Source: Caldilineaceae bacterium (GTDB taxonomy: Bacteria; Chloroflexota; Anaerolineae; Caldilineales; Caldilineaceae). Taken from it: a stretch of DNA of 64,000 nt. Where the stretch lies: NCBI GenBank assembly GCA_026645575.1, contig JAPKMW010000033.1, positions 1-64,000 on the forward strand. The letters run 5' to 3'. Under the pieces are notes generated by a model. That model was not told where the DNA came from, did no database searches, and worked only from the letters and a program-made list of their open reading frames with translations. Shown here piece after piece: positions 9,171-18,700 of this stretch; the first letter of the stretch is position 1, and the number at the start of each line of letters is the position of its first letter. The position numbers were made by a program, and so were the translations under genes.

Positions 9171-10145
9171 ATGACTACCATTGCAAAGGCTTCGCCTGCT
9201 CTCTCCCTTGACGTTCAAACAGCCACCAAGGTGCGCAGCTTGTGGCGTACGGCGCTGCGCCGTCTGTTGCGTAACCGGCTCGCTGTGCTGGGCTTGATCA
9301 TCGTCCTGCTCTTTCTCTTTGCCGCGATTTTCGGCCCGGCCATCGCGCCCTATGACTTTCTGGCGCAAAATATTGATTCCGCGTCGCAACGCCCCTCCGC
9401 CACCCACTGGTTTGGCACCGACCCGCTCGGTCGCGATATTTTTAGCCGCATCCTCTATGGCGCCCGCACCGCCGCCCTGGTGGCCTTGACGACAACAGCG
9501 ATCAGCCTCTTGATCGGCGTAGCGCTAGGCACCGCCGCCGGCTTTTTGCGCGGTCGAGTGGACGAATTTGTCATGTGGATCACCGATATTACCATGTCGC
9601 TCTCCGGCCTGCTGGTGGCCATGCTGGTCAATACGGCGCTCAAACGGCCGATTAGCGCCTGGTTCGAAGCGATGTATACCCAGACCAAGAACCCGGCCTT
9701 TCTCAATACGCTCTGGCTTGATTATGTGCTGGTCTTTGGCGCGCTGGCGTTGATCGGCTGGGCCGGCTATGCGCGGTTGATCCGCGGTCAGGTACTGAGC
9801 ATTGGGCGGACGCTCTATGTCGAGGCGGCGCACGCCGTCGGCGCCACAACGCCGCGCATTATGAGCCGTCACATTGTGCCCAATGCCATCGGCCCGTTGA
9901 TTGTTGCCGTGACCCAGGGCATGGGTGGCGCCATTTTGGCCGAATCCTCCCTCAGCTTTCTAGGCATCGGCGTGCAACCGCCCAATGCCAGTTGGGGTAG
10001 TATGCTGGCCGATAGCCTGGAACTCTGGCGTACTTTTCCCCATTTGATGTTGGTGCCGGCGGTGACGATTGGGGTGATCCAGGTCGCCTTTATCTTTCTG
10101 GGCGATGGGCTGAACGATGCGTTTAATCCGCGCCAGGGCAAATAA
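9171..10145 (+). CDS. ABC transporter permease, DppC/OppC type
   Basis: 324 aa. It has the DppC N-terminal leader segment (RNRLAVLGLIIVLLFLFAAIFGPAIAPYD), the family phrase HWFGTDPLGRDIFSRILYGAR, and an EAA loop (VEAAHAVGATTPRIMSRHI). It pairs with the permease at 8213. An insertion of ~30 residues around RPISAWFEAMYTQTKNPAF lengthens the loop between two membrane helices. The operon ends here without DppD/DppF ATPases, so these must come from elsewhere in the genome. Confidence 0.93.
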   Translation: MTTIAKASPALSLDVQTATKVRSLWRTALRRLLRNRLAVLGLIIVLLFLFAAIFGPAIAPYDFLAQNIDSASQRPSATHWFGTDPLGRDIFSRILYGARTAALVALTTTAISLLIGVALGTAAGFLRGRVDEFVMWITDITMSLSGLLVAMLVNTALKRPISAWFEAMYTQTKNPAFLNTLWLDYVLVFGALALIGWAGYARLIRGQVLSIGRTLYVEAAHAVGATTPRIMSRHIVPNAIGPLIVAVTQGMGGAILAESSLSFLGIGVQPPNASWGSMLADSLELWRTFPHLMLVPAVTIGVIQVAFIFLGDGLNDAFNPRQGK

Positions 10146-10189
10146 AGCACGTTGGTCGTAGCTTTCGCCCCCTTGATTGGATCATTTCT

Positions 10190-11098
10190 TTGCCTATCTC
10201 TGCTTTTGTACCACCCACCCTGCCCCCAAACCGGGTGATTGCCACCATCGGCCTGATTTCCGATACACATATGCCTCAACGGTTGGCCGCATTACCGCCA
10301 GCGCTCTTTACCATCTTTCAAGGTGCTGACCTGCTTTTGCACGCCGGTGATGTTGGAGCGTTGACTGTCCTCGATCAACTCAGCGCTATCGCTCCGGTGA
10401 TCGCCGTGCATGGCAACGATGACACCCCGGAAGCGCAGCGCGAACTGCCCTATCAACAAGTGATCACCCGGCACGGTCAACGCATTCTGCTCTGGCATAG
10501 CCACTTTCCCGACCGCATTGATGAGTTGGATTCCCGTCGCCATGATGACTTTCTGCCCCAACTAGATCGCTCCCTTGCTCGTGCGCGTCGTTGCGGCGCC
10601 AGGGTGGTGGTCTTTGGGCATTGGCACATTCCCCTGGTCTATGCGACGCCGGAGGTCATGGTCATCAACCCCGGCGCACTGGCTTCCGGCAATGCATTCA
10701 CTCGTCAATTACGGCAGACAGTGGCGTTGCTCTTTTTGCGTGATGATGGGGAACCCTTTGTCAGCCATGTCGATCTGGCTGCGCCGGATCGCATTTACAA
10801 CCCAGCTACAGATTGGTCAGCCAGCTTTAGCATAGCGGCGCTCCCCTACAGCGCTTCCATCCTGGAACCGCAGTTGGAACACAACCTGACCTATTTGCGC
10901 ACTCAATTTACTGCCTTTGGCTTTGAACAGGCGATGGTCCCCTGGCTGCGCGTCGCCCATCGTTGTTGGGCCGGTCAACAGGCAGTGATGACCCTGGCCG
11001 ATCTGCTTCATGAAGTGCGCACCGCTCCTGAACTCTCATCTAGTCGCAAAGCGGAGTATGAAGCGATTTTCGCCAATCTACCAGTGACGAGCGTTTAA
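10190..11098 (+). CDS. Calcineurin-like metallophosphoesterase (YfcE type) with C-terminal extension
   Basis: 302 aa. All metal-binding motifs are present: SDTHMP (D-x-H), HAGDVG, HGNDD, and GHWHIP (G-H-x-H). Typical YfcE phosphodiesterases are about 170-185 aa; here ~120 further residues follow, ending in a helical stretch of unknown role. The start is uncertain: the long reading begins with TTG at 10190, and an in-frame GTG at 10235 lies just before the conserved core; neither has a clear ribosome site. It follows the permease by 44 bp and may be read from the same transcript. The substrate is unknown. Confidence 0.88.
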   Translation: MPISAFVPPTLPPNRVIATIGLISDTHMPQRLAALPPALFTIFQGADLLLHAGDVGALTVLDQLSAIAPVIAVHGNDDTPEAQRELPYQQVITRHGQRILLWHSHFPDRIDELDSRRHDDFLPQLDRSLARARRCGARVVVFGHWHIPLVYATPEVMVINPGALASGNAFTRQLRQTVALLFLRDDGEPFVSHVDLAAPDRIYNPATDWSASFSIAALPYSASILEPQLEHNLTYLRTQFTAFGFEQAMVPWLRVAHRCWAGQQAVMTLADLLHEVRTAPELSSSRKAEYEAIFANLPVTSV

Positions 11099-11126
11099 TG
11101 GGTGATAAGGTACGGCCCTGCTGTCT

Positions 11127-11206
11127 GTCCCAAAGGGACACATGACTTTAGGGGCAAAATTGAATTAGATTACCCTTTTCCTAAATTCAAACGTCCCTAC
11201 GGGACG
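11127..11206. repeat. Palindromic repeat family B, copy 1
   Basis: It begins with GTCCC..AGGGAC, holds TTTAGGGGC and CTAAATTCAA, and ends with GTCCCTACGGGAC. The same ordered parts occur at 54242-54315. The ends are inverted repeats, so the RNA would fold into a hairpin. Confidence 0.7.
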
Positions 11207-11231
11207 GGTAACGCAGGAGAGGAATGATAAG

Positions 11232-12011
11232 ATGGTGATAGATGTTTCCGGTCTCATTCCAGAAGCGCAAGCCATTGCGGCAGGAGCGGCTGCGATCTAT
11301 TGTAAACACACTGCGCCCTGGTTCATTGGCTTAGTGGCGCACGGATCAGCCGTAAAAGGGGGCTACATCCCCAACAGTAGCGACATCGACTTTCAACTCT
11401 ACCTGACCGCTGAAGCATTTGCCGCCAATGGCGACCTGCCGTTACCATTGGGCATGGCGATCCACCGCGAACTGGCCCAGATCGACCCGACGCCCTTTCG
11501 TTATATTCAATGCTATGCCTTGACCCCACGCTCGCGACCGGGCTGGGTGGGGTTGGTGCCAGGCGCACATCATCTGATTGCCGGGCGCAGTCCCATTCCG
11601 TTGGCAACGGCGGACGAGTTGCGTGAATCGGCCCGCAAAGGATTGGCAACCTTAGAGATTGAGGGCATCAACCTGCTTGGGCACGGCGGTTATCGCCTTG
11701 AACGCCTGGTGCGCTTGCATTGCACCCAGGTCTGGCCGACGCTCTACCAAGTGGTCGCCTTGCAGCAGGATGACCCCATCCGCGTCTGGAATCTGCCCAA
11801 AGATCAGGTGATTGCGCTGCTGTCGGCAGAGAGTGAACCAGGGCAGGCCATTCGCGCGTATGATCAGGCTGTGCGCACCTACTATCCCAATGAGCAGCTA
11901 GTGGCAGATGGGTTACGGGTGCTGGAGACGGGGACGGCCTTTCTTGAGGCGGCGAAACGGTGGTGGTTGCAAGGCGCGCCAATTGCGGCTACCACACGCC
12001 TTGGTGACTAA
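11232..12011 (+). CDS. Nucleotidyltransferase-domain protein
   Basis: 259 aa. The polymerase-beta-like signature is near the N-terminus: GSAVKGGYIPNSSDIDFQLYL (G-S followed by D-x-D). The remainder is mostly helical (residues ~135-250), like the helical half of aminoglycoside or MNT-type nucleotidyltransferases. It may transfer a nucleotide to a small molecule or protein, but no acceptor can be named. GGAGAGG lies 9-10 nt before the ATG. No toxin-antitoxin partner (HEPN) is adjacent. Confidence 0.7.
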   Translation: MVIDVSGLIPEAQAIAAGAAAIYCKHTAPWFIGLVAHGSAVKGGYIPNSSDIDFQLYLTAEAFAANGDLPLPLGMAIHRELAQIDPTPFRYIQCYALTPRSRPGWVGLVPGAHHLIAGRSPIPLATADELRESARKGLATLEIEGINLLGHGGYRLERLVRLHCTQVWPTLYQVVALQQDDPIRVWNLPKDQVIALLSAESEPGQAIRAYDQAVRTYYPNEQLVADGLRVLETGTAFLEAAKRWWLQGAPIAATTRLGD

Positions 12012-12032
12012 AAAAGGTGTTCCTAGCACTGT

Positions 12033-12062
12033 TTGGCAAATGAGCAGGTAATCAGGTACAAT
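12033..12062 (+). promoter_or_regulatory. Promoter for the gene pair at 12098-13124
   Basis: TTGGCA (12033-12038), an 18-bp spacer and TACAAT (12057-12062), 36 bp before the ATG at 12098. Confidence 0.6.
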
Positions 12063-12097
12063 AGGCGACAAAAGAGTCTGCCGAAAGGAGCAAACGG

Positions 12098-12709
12098 ATG
12101 CACGCTGTTCTTGAATCGTCGCCGCCTACATCATTGAGTAACGGGGTAAATAGTGTACAGCAGATTGCTAACGCATACCTGTCTACTGTGTTAGGGCCAG
12201 CCTATCGCGTTGGGCAAAGTATTCTGCGCCAAGGCCAGTGGCACTGTCGCGTGCTTTGTCAACGTCCTGATCTACAACGCACACCTATTGTTGGCAGCAT
12301 CACAGTTGACGCAAAGACAGGCCAGGTAAATCCGTTGACCGCCGATCAACTGCGTGATTTACGCGAAGCAGGCGCTGTTCAGGCCGCACAGGCGCGCGGT
12401 GAGTTAGCCAGAGATGAAGATGGGTACATCTTGCGTTATCATGCCCGGATTAAAGCGACTGTCTGGATCAGCGACCAAACTGACCTTAAAGTAGGGGCTA
12501 CAGGCGGTTTTTTTTTGCCGCTCGATCCACCTGTCTGGCGTTTTGCCATTGATTTTCACTTGGCTGATGTTTATCTGAACCCGCTTGGCGTTATCGATGT
12601 CAATGCCCAAACCGGCCAAGTCATTTCAATAACCAACGATCAACTGCAAAATATTCGGGGGTGTGTACGTGCTGCTCAACGGGATCAAACATTGGCGGCA
12701 GCGGCGTGA
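12098..12709 (+). CDS. Hypothetical protein with two PepSY-like repeats
   Basis: 203 aa, no signal peptide. Two internal repeats are visible: residues ~65-97 (GSITVDAKTGQVNPLTADQL) and ~165-195 (GVIDVNAQTGQVISITNDQL). Both have the pattern V-A-x-TGQV-x4-T-x-DQL, like the strand-helix of PepSY-type domains, which often inhibit or chaperone peptidases. That fits its partner: the next gene, overlapping by 47 bp, looks like a C39-type cysteine peptidase. AAAGGAG precedes the start. An inhibitor or substrate-presenting role is inference. Confidence 0.6.
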   Translation: MHAVLESSPPTSLSNGVNSVQQIANAYLSTVLGPAYRVGQSILRQGQWHCRVLCQRPDLQRTPIVGSITVDAKTGQVNPLTADQLRDLREAGAVQAAQARGELARDEDGYILRYHARIKATVWISDQTDLKVGATGGFFLPLDPPVWRFAIDFHLADVYLNPLGVIDVNAQTGQVISITNDQLQNIRGCVRAAQRDQTLAAAA

Positions 12710-13124
12710 CGGTGATTGTCTGGTTGCCTGTTGTAAACAGGTCTTGGCCTACCTCGGTATTGAGAAGGATGAAGGGTGGTTGTGGCAAAGGCTACGCGCC
12801 ACTGGTGTAACCCCTTTCTCGAATCTGGAAAAGCTGGCATCGGCGTTAGGCGTTGTCGTAGAGGTTTACTGTGGCGGCACACCGGGCGCTTTTGTACCTT
12901 ACCTGGAAAGCGGCCTACCTGTCCTGGTTGCTGTGGATGCTGATGATGTACAGTTTTGGCCATACACTCATCATCATGCAGTTGTTGTTGTCGGTTTTGA
13001 TGAAGAACAAGTGTTTGTCCACGACCCAATGCAGGTTGAAGCGCCCTTTGCTGTTGACGTAGATTCCTTTCTGCTAGCCTGGTCGCGTCGCGATGAGCAA
13101 TACGCGGTGATTCGGTTGGCGTAA
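12663..13124 (+). CDS. Papain-like C39-family cysteine peptidase domain protein
   Basis: 153 aa from a GTG start. It has the C39-like layout: Q..DGDCLVACCKQVLAYLG (catalytic Cys in a Q-x-x-D-G-D-C motif), HHAVVVVGFD (catalytic His) and VHDPM (Asp). Stand-alone C39 domains of this size cleave leader peptides or isopeptides; here no ABC exporter is fused or adjacent. It starts inside the preceding gene (47-bp overlap), implying tight coupling. The target is unknown. Confidence 0.75.
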   Translation: MYVLLNGIKHWRQRRDGDCLVACCKQVLAYLGIEKDEGWLWQRLRATGVTPFSNLEKLASALGVVVEVYCGGTPGAFVPYLESGLPVLVAVDADDVQFWPYTHHHAVVVVGFDEEQVFVHDPMQVEAPFAVDVDSFLLAWSRRDEQYAVIRLA

Positions 13125-13142
13125 AATTGAGAATTTTTATAA

Positions 13143-13181
13143 ACAATGCCTGCCAAGTCGATCTTCATTGGCGGGCATTGT
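13143..13181 (+). terminator. Hairpin terminator after the C39-like gene
   Basis: The 14-bp arms ACAATGCCTGCCAA (13143-13156) and TTGGCGGGCATTGT (13168-13181) are exact complements, followed by a T-rich stretch (TTATTTGTCT). Confidence 0.7.
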
Positions 13182-13212
13182 GCTGTTATTTGTCTATCAA
13201 GAGAAATAAACT

Positions 13213-13989
13213 ATGCGTTTTCGTCCCTGTATTGATCTCCTCAACGGCCGTGTCGTCCAGATCGTCGGCGGTTCGCTCACCGATCAGCGCAACCATGCGC
13301 CCGTGGTCAACTTTGAAACCCAACAATCTCCCGCCGACTATGCCCGACTCTACCTGCGGGACAACTTGACTGGCGGCCATATCATCGCCCTCGGCCCCGG
13401 CAACCGAGAAGCAGCATTAGCGGCGTTGACCGCCTATCCCGGCGGGATGCAGATGGGGGGCGGTATTACGCCGGAGAATGCCAAAAGCTATCTCGACGCC
13501 GGGGCCAGCCATGTGATTGTCACCTCCTTTGTCTTCCGCGAAGGGCAGGTGGATCTGGCGCGCTTACAACAGTTGCTGCAGGTTGTCGGCAAAGAACGGT
13601 TGGTGCTGGACCTGAGTTGCCGCCAACGTGACGGGGCCTATTGGGTTGTTACTGACCGCTGGCAACGCTTCACCACAACCAAAATCGCCGCCGACACCCT
13701 CGCCTGGTTGGCCGACCATTGCGCCGAATTTTTGGTTCACGCCGTGGATGTCGAGGGCAAACGACTGGGCATCGACGCCACCGTGGTCGAAATGATCGGC
13801 GCATGGTCGCCCATTCCGGTCACCTACGCCGGCGGCGTGCGTTCGCTGGTGGACTTAGAATTAATTCGCACTGTTGGTCACGGGCGCGTCGATGCAACCA
13901 TCGGCAGTGCCCTCGACATCTTCGGCGGTGACCTGCGTTATCAGGATGTGCTGGCGTGGCAGGCCGCCTTGCAAGCACATTCCCGGTAA
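13213..13989 (+). CDS. hisA: Phosphoribosylformimino-AICAR ribotide isomerase, eukaryotic (HIS6) type
   Basis: 258 aa. It opens the ProFAR ring sugar (fourth step of histidine synthesis) on a TIM barrel. The sequence follows the yeast/plant HIS6 branch rather than the usual bacterial HisA: FRPCIDLLNGRVVQIVGGSL, YPGGMQMGGGI, SHVIVTSFVF, RLVLDLSCRQ, VVTDRWQ, FLVHAVDVEGKRLGID, IPVTYAGGVRS and ATIGSALDIFGG. The first Asp (CIDLL) and the later Asp (VDVEGK) fit the catalytic pair. No other his genes are nearby. It lies alone between two hairpins. Confidence 0.9.
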   Translation: MRFRPCIDLLNGRVVQIVGGSLTDQRNHAPVVNFETQQSPADYARLYLRDNLTGGHIIALGPGNREAALAALTAYPGGMQMGGGITPENAKSYLDAGASHVIVTSFVFREGQVDLARLQQLLQVVGKERLVLDLSCRQRDGAYWVVTDRWQRFTTTKIAADTLAWLADHCAEFLVHAVDVEGKRLGIDATVVEMIGAWSPIPVTYAGGVRSLVDLELIRTVGHGRVDATIGSALDIFGGDLRYQDVLAWQAALQAHSR

Positions 13990-14008
13990 CGACGAAGCCT
14001 GCTTGCTT

Positions 14009-14057
14009 GTAGCCGGTCCGTGACCGGCGTTCCGAACGCCGGTCACGGACCGGCTAC
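14009..14057. repeat. Perfect 24-bp hairpin with 1-nt loop
   Basis: The arms 14009-14032 and 14034-14057 are exact complements, made of GTAGCCGGTCCGTGACCGG-type sequence that is itself partly palindromic. It lies between hisA and the TPP enzyme gene. It may end transcription, though no T tract follows, or be a REP-like element. Confidence 0.85.
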
Positions 14058-14091
14058 GGGCTTGGGGGTAGCAATGAAAGAAGGTATCGTT

Positions 14092-15720
14092 ATGCCCAAA
14101 CTCAATGGTGGACAAGCGCTCATTCAGCAACTGCGGTGCGAAGGCTTTCGTGTCGTCTTCGGCATCCCTGGTCAGGGGCAGTATGAAGCGGTTGACGCGC
14201 TTTATGATAGCGCACCTGCTCGTAAAGGTGCGCACGATGACCAACACCCAGATCTTCGCTATATCTCCGTCCGTCATGAACAGGCCACCACTTACATGGC
14301 CGATGCCTATGCACGCGTCAGCGGCGAAATTGCGGCGGCTTTGGTCGTGCAAGGGCCAGGGTTATTCAATGCGGCGGCAGGCATGGCGACGGCCTATGCC
14401 GTTTCGTCGCCGATGTTGGTCATCACCGGCCCCCATCATCTGGACCGCAAACGCGACGGCAACCCGACCGGCAACAACGCCTCAACCTCCCTCCAGGCGT
14501 TGACCAAATGGGCGGCGCGTGCCAACCGTCCGGCTGAGATTCCAGCTTTGGTGCAAGAAGCCGTGCGTCAACTCAAAATGGGGCGTCCACGCCCGGTTGG
14601 CCTGGAAATTGCCCCACAGGTCTTTGCTGCGGTGGAAGAGGTTGAAGTGTTGGCGCCGCTTCAGTACACCCCGGCCCCGGTCGCATCGGCCGCGCTTGAC
14701 CAGGCTGTACAGTTGTTGGCCCGCGCCGAAAAGCCAGTGATCTGGGCTGGTGGCGGCGTCCAACGGGCGGGCGCCTGGGCAACACTGCAAGCGTTGGCCG
14801 AACAGTTGCAAGCGCCGGTCGTCACCTCGCGCCAGGGCAAAGGGGTGCTTTCCGATCGTCACCCGCTGGCCTTGGGTTTTGCCGAAACCCGTTATCCGCC
14901 CCTGCGCGACTGGCTGGCCCAGCGCGATCTGATTCTGGCTGTTGGCACAAGCGCCAGTTTCGCCAACTATCAACAGCCGGTGATCCAGCTTGATATTGAT
15001 GCGGCGCAAATTAGCCCGGGCCGTCATGTCACTGGCCTGGTTGGTGATGCACAGACCGTTTTATCCGCCTTGCAAGCAGCCATCACGGCGACGATCCCGG
15101 CGCGGTCATACCTGGCAGCGAGTGTGCAAGCCGAAGTGAAGGCGCTCAATGCTGCCCGCTTTGACCCAGCCCAACAATTGCAACCGCAATGGGATTTCAT
15201 GCAGGCGATTCGCCGCGTCCTGCCGGCTGACGCCATCGTGGTGCAGGGCATGAACCAGATGGGCTACTATAGCCGTAACTACTACCCGGTCTATGCCCCC
15301 CGTTCCTACCTGACGGCCTCGTCGCTGGCAACGCTGGGTTGCGCCTGGCCGCTGGCGCTTGGGGCCAAAGTCGCCCACCCGGAACGAGCGGTGGTTGCGC
15401 TCTCCGGTGATGGCGGTTTTCTCTACAACTCGCAAGAACTGGCGACAGCGGTGCAGTATGGCATCAACGCGATTGTCATCGTCTTCAACGACAACGCCTA
15501 CGGCAATGTCCTGCGCGCCCAAATGGAGCAATTTGACGGGCGGGTGATCGGTACCCAACTGCATAACCCTGACTTTGTTCAACTTGCCAGAAGTTATGGC
15601 GCACGGGGTGTATTGGTGCAGAATGCAAAAGCGTTAGAAATTGCTTTGCAGGAAGCGTTGGTTGCCGACAAACCAACCTTGATCGAAGTGCCGGTGGGGA
15701 TGCTGGAACGGGTGTATTAA
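14092..15720 (+). CDS. Thiamine pyrophosphate-dependent enzyme, acetolactate synthase/decarboxylase family
   Basis: 542 aa with the three-domain layout: N-terminal pyrimidine-binding domain with the catalytic Glu (VRHEQATTYMADAYARVSG), a central domain (residues ~190-320) and the C-terminal diphosphate-binding domain with GDGGFLYNSQELATA...NDNAYGN (GDG-x-N motif). It would decarboxylate a 2-keto acid and possibly condense the product. Whether it is an acetolactate synthase, a benzoylformate/phenylpyruvate-type decarboxylase or another member cannot be settled; no small regulatory subunit (ilvH/ilvN) follows. The start at 14092 is chosen for the AGAAGG site. Confidence 0.88.
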   Translation: MPKLNGGQALIQQLRCEGFRVVFGIPGQGQYEAVDALYDSAPARKGAHDDQHPDLRYISVRHEQATTYMADAYARVSGEIAAALVVQGPGLFNAAAGMATAYAVSSPMLVITGPHHLDRKRDGNPTGNNASTSLQALTKWAARANRPAEIPALVQEAVRQLKMGRPRPVGLEIAPQVFAAVEEVEVLAPLQYTPAPVASAALDQAVQLLARAEKPVIWAGGGVQRAGAWATLQALAEQLQAPVVTSRQGKGVLSDRHPLALGFAETRYPPLRDWLAQRDLILAVGTSASFANYQQPVIQLDIDAAQISPGRHVTGLVGDAQTVLSALQAAITATIPARSYLAASVQAEVKALNAARFDPAQQLQPQWDFMQAIRRVLPADAIVVQGMNQMGYYSRNYYPVYAPRSYLTASSLATLGCAWPLALGAKVAHPERAVVALSGDGGFLYNSQELATAVQYGINAIVIVFNDNAYGNVLRAQMEQFDGRVIGTQLHNPDFVQLARSYGARGVLVQNAKALEIALQEALVADKPTLIEVPVGMLERVY

Positions 15721-18700
15721 CTATTGTCTATCAAACCACCTTCGGATCAACTCCACCTGAAAGCGGTAGCCCCCCTTGTAATATTCGATCAGTTCCCGGC
15801 GCAGCAGCAACTTGATCGCCGACCCGACTTCCTCCGGCCACGTCGCCTGCACTCGTTCAACTGCAACAAGTGCCCCTTCCCCTTGACTGGCCAACCAGCG
15901 TAGCAACGCAACCGCTGCCGTCGTCAATTGGCCGGTTTCGATTTCATGGAAGAAGAGCGCGCCATGTTCCAAGGCGGCGAATGCAGCCGCTTCGACATCG
16001 GCCACGGTTGCCAATCGGCGCGTCTCCGGCGGCTGTTGATTCTTCAGCGCGACAATCTCATAGCAGAGCAGTTGGCTTAGTGCCGGATGACCATGCGTCA
16101 GTTTCCAGACCCGTTGGATCGCGGACTGTTCATACCGTAGCGCGAACTCCTTCACTGGTTGCGCCACCAGCCGGCGCGTCTCCGCTTCGGTTAGATAGCT
16201 GATATGCACCACCTGCACATTAACCAAATAATTCGCCCAACTGCTCAACTCTTCCACCACATGGGAACCGGTGAGCAAAATTTTGAAGCGCGGCCGATGT
16301 TGTACCCAATGCCGCAATGACCCTAACACTGCCTCTGTTTGCAATCGCCCAGCCGAAAAGGCGCTGTCTAACACCTCAAATTCATCCAACGCCAGCAGCA
16401 CCGTGCGTTCGCCCAGCGTCGCTTCAACGGTGTCGAGCCACTCGTCAAAGCGGCTGAAAGGGTCATCCATCAATTCTGTGCGAATCAATGGCGGCAAGGC
16501 GAGATCCCGCTGTCGGCGCGCCGACTCACTCATGGCGCGCGCCAGGTTATAGAGAAAAGCGGCATGATCCCCTGCCAAAGCAACCGGTCCTTGCAGATCA
16601 ACAAACAAAGGGACAATCGTATCAGGCAACAGTCGCCCCAGGTTGTTGAGCAGCGACGTTTTGCCCATGCGCCGTTGACCGTAGAGCAAGAGGGGCGGAT
16701 GGTGCTGGTCACGCAGCAGTTGCTCGATCCGTTCACAAACGTCGGCGCGCCCGACAAAGATTTCCTGTTGCGCGGTCAAAGGGATGCCAATCACATAAGG
16801 TGACTCGATCTCCTGGCGGGACTCGGCAGCGGCAGCCAGGTCGCTAACGGCTTGATGCACCAACGCCCACCACCCTTCCGCAATGGCGAGAAAGCGCACG
16901 GCATAGCGTTCATTGCTGCGCGTCAACTCACGCAACAAGCCATCCAGCCGTTCTTCCACTGCCGCCAGCGCCAGCCGTTGATTGTACAACCCTTCTTGCG
17001 CCAGCGCCGCTTCCACATCTGCGCCAATGCGGCTAAAGGTGCGCAGGAGCGCGCTGGCCGCATTCGATAGCTCTCCCGCCACTACCTGGTGACAGGCGAC
17101 GGGAATGTCGGCAACGCGTTCACACGCGGCCAGCCGGCGCGCATCCAGTTCAATCTGCGCCGCTTGCGCCGCCCACCGTTGCCGACCTTTCCCCAGAAAG
17201 GTTAAGGCGGCCTTCCCTTGCGTCGGTTTGCGTTCGACTGCCAGCACCAAATAGTCATCGAGCGCGGGCAGGGGCAACGGTTGTAACTCATCCCAGAAGG
17301 CCGGATGATAGGGCAAAAGCAACTCTTGATTGGTTGTGCGCCGCTGTTCCCAACGGAAAAGCAAGGCGCTCCACGCCGCTGCCACTGGGTAATGCACCAG
17401 CGGCCACCAGAGCGGCAACGCCAGCCCCACCGCCAGGCAGAGTAGACTCAACGGCCAGCGCGGCCAGAGTGGTTGAGCGGTCAACTGCAATAGGAAAAGC
17501 GCGACTGCGCCACCGCCACCCAGCGCCCCGGCCACGCCCCCCGCTAACGCCCCGGCCAGCCGTTTCGCCAATTGATAGGGCAGCGTAATGAGTAGCGCAC
17601 CGCCAATGGCAACGAACAGCCCCGACAAGAGCAGATCGCCTGTGTCACCCCTCATTGCCCATTCCATTGCTAGCATCAGTTGGGTGCGCAACCAGTATGC
17701 TAACCCTAGCGCCAACACGGTGACAACCATGCTGACGAGCAAGCCGACCGTCAGGCTACCGATCGTTTGACGCCAGGATAAAGTGGCTGGTGGCCGCTGG
17801 TTCTGCCTTGGCGCGCTGTCGGCAATGGTTGTCGCCAAACCAATCACCACGCCAATGACCACCAACCCTAGCGCCCCCAGTAGGGGTAGCACACTATTGC
17901 CTGGATTGCTGGGGCGGCTGAGTTGTGGCGTTGGGGGCAAAACGGCTGCGGCTATGGCCGGTGTAACCGAAAAACTATCAATGGCGTAGGCGTGCAATTC
18001 GGCTTGTGTCGCGGCTGGCGCTTGCTTACCCGAGCTATTGCTGACCGCGGCAAGGTCGATTGGCGCTGGTGTCGGGGTTGGTACTACTGGGCTTGTAAAT
18101 AATGAGGACGCTGTTGTGGTGACGACCTTAGCATCAGCGAAATGTTGCCCTGCGTCATTGGCTAAAACGGTAATTGCTTGGAAAGGGATTGGCGTGGCCA
18201 GCGGGCTGCCAATGGTCGCATTGACAGACCATTGGCGCATTGTAGCAGTGACCCCTGTCGTCACCAAGAGCGCGACGGGGATGGTCGTTGGTTCAAACGC
18301 TACAATCGCTTCCTCTGCTTGTGGGGCGGCTTCTCCCTGCGCTGGTATAGCGGTGGCGGTGTTGACCGCAAGTTGAACGGCCTGTGGTTGTGTCGTTGCC
18401 GTGCTGCGAACTGCTGTGTCGGGAATAACGGCTGGCTGTAACGATTCATGATAATAGGCCGTTTGATCAGATAAAGTGCGTAACTGGACGCCCCCGCTGT
18501 TCGCAGTAAAAATGGGCTGGCCGATCAGGCCAACCAGCAACCCAAGCGCCAATCCGCCGCCGATTACACCGCTCAAACTGGCAGCAACGCTCAGAAATAA
18601 CCCCAGGAGTAGCCCGCTCACTGCCCCTAGCACAAAGGCAACAAGTACCCCCAGCCACAGCACGCCTCCTATCGCTCCCATAACCCATAAAACTACCGCG

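Noticed and set aside
14092..15720. ilvB (acetolactate synthase large subunit) as a firm name
   Set aside because: No regulatory subunit gene or branched-chain operon is nearby and the active-site residues that separate the subfamilies cannot be judged by eye.
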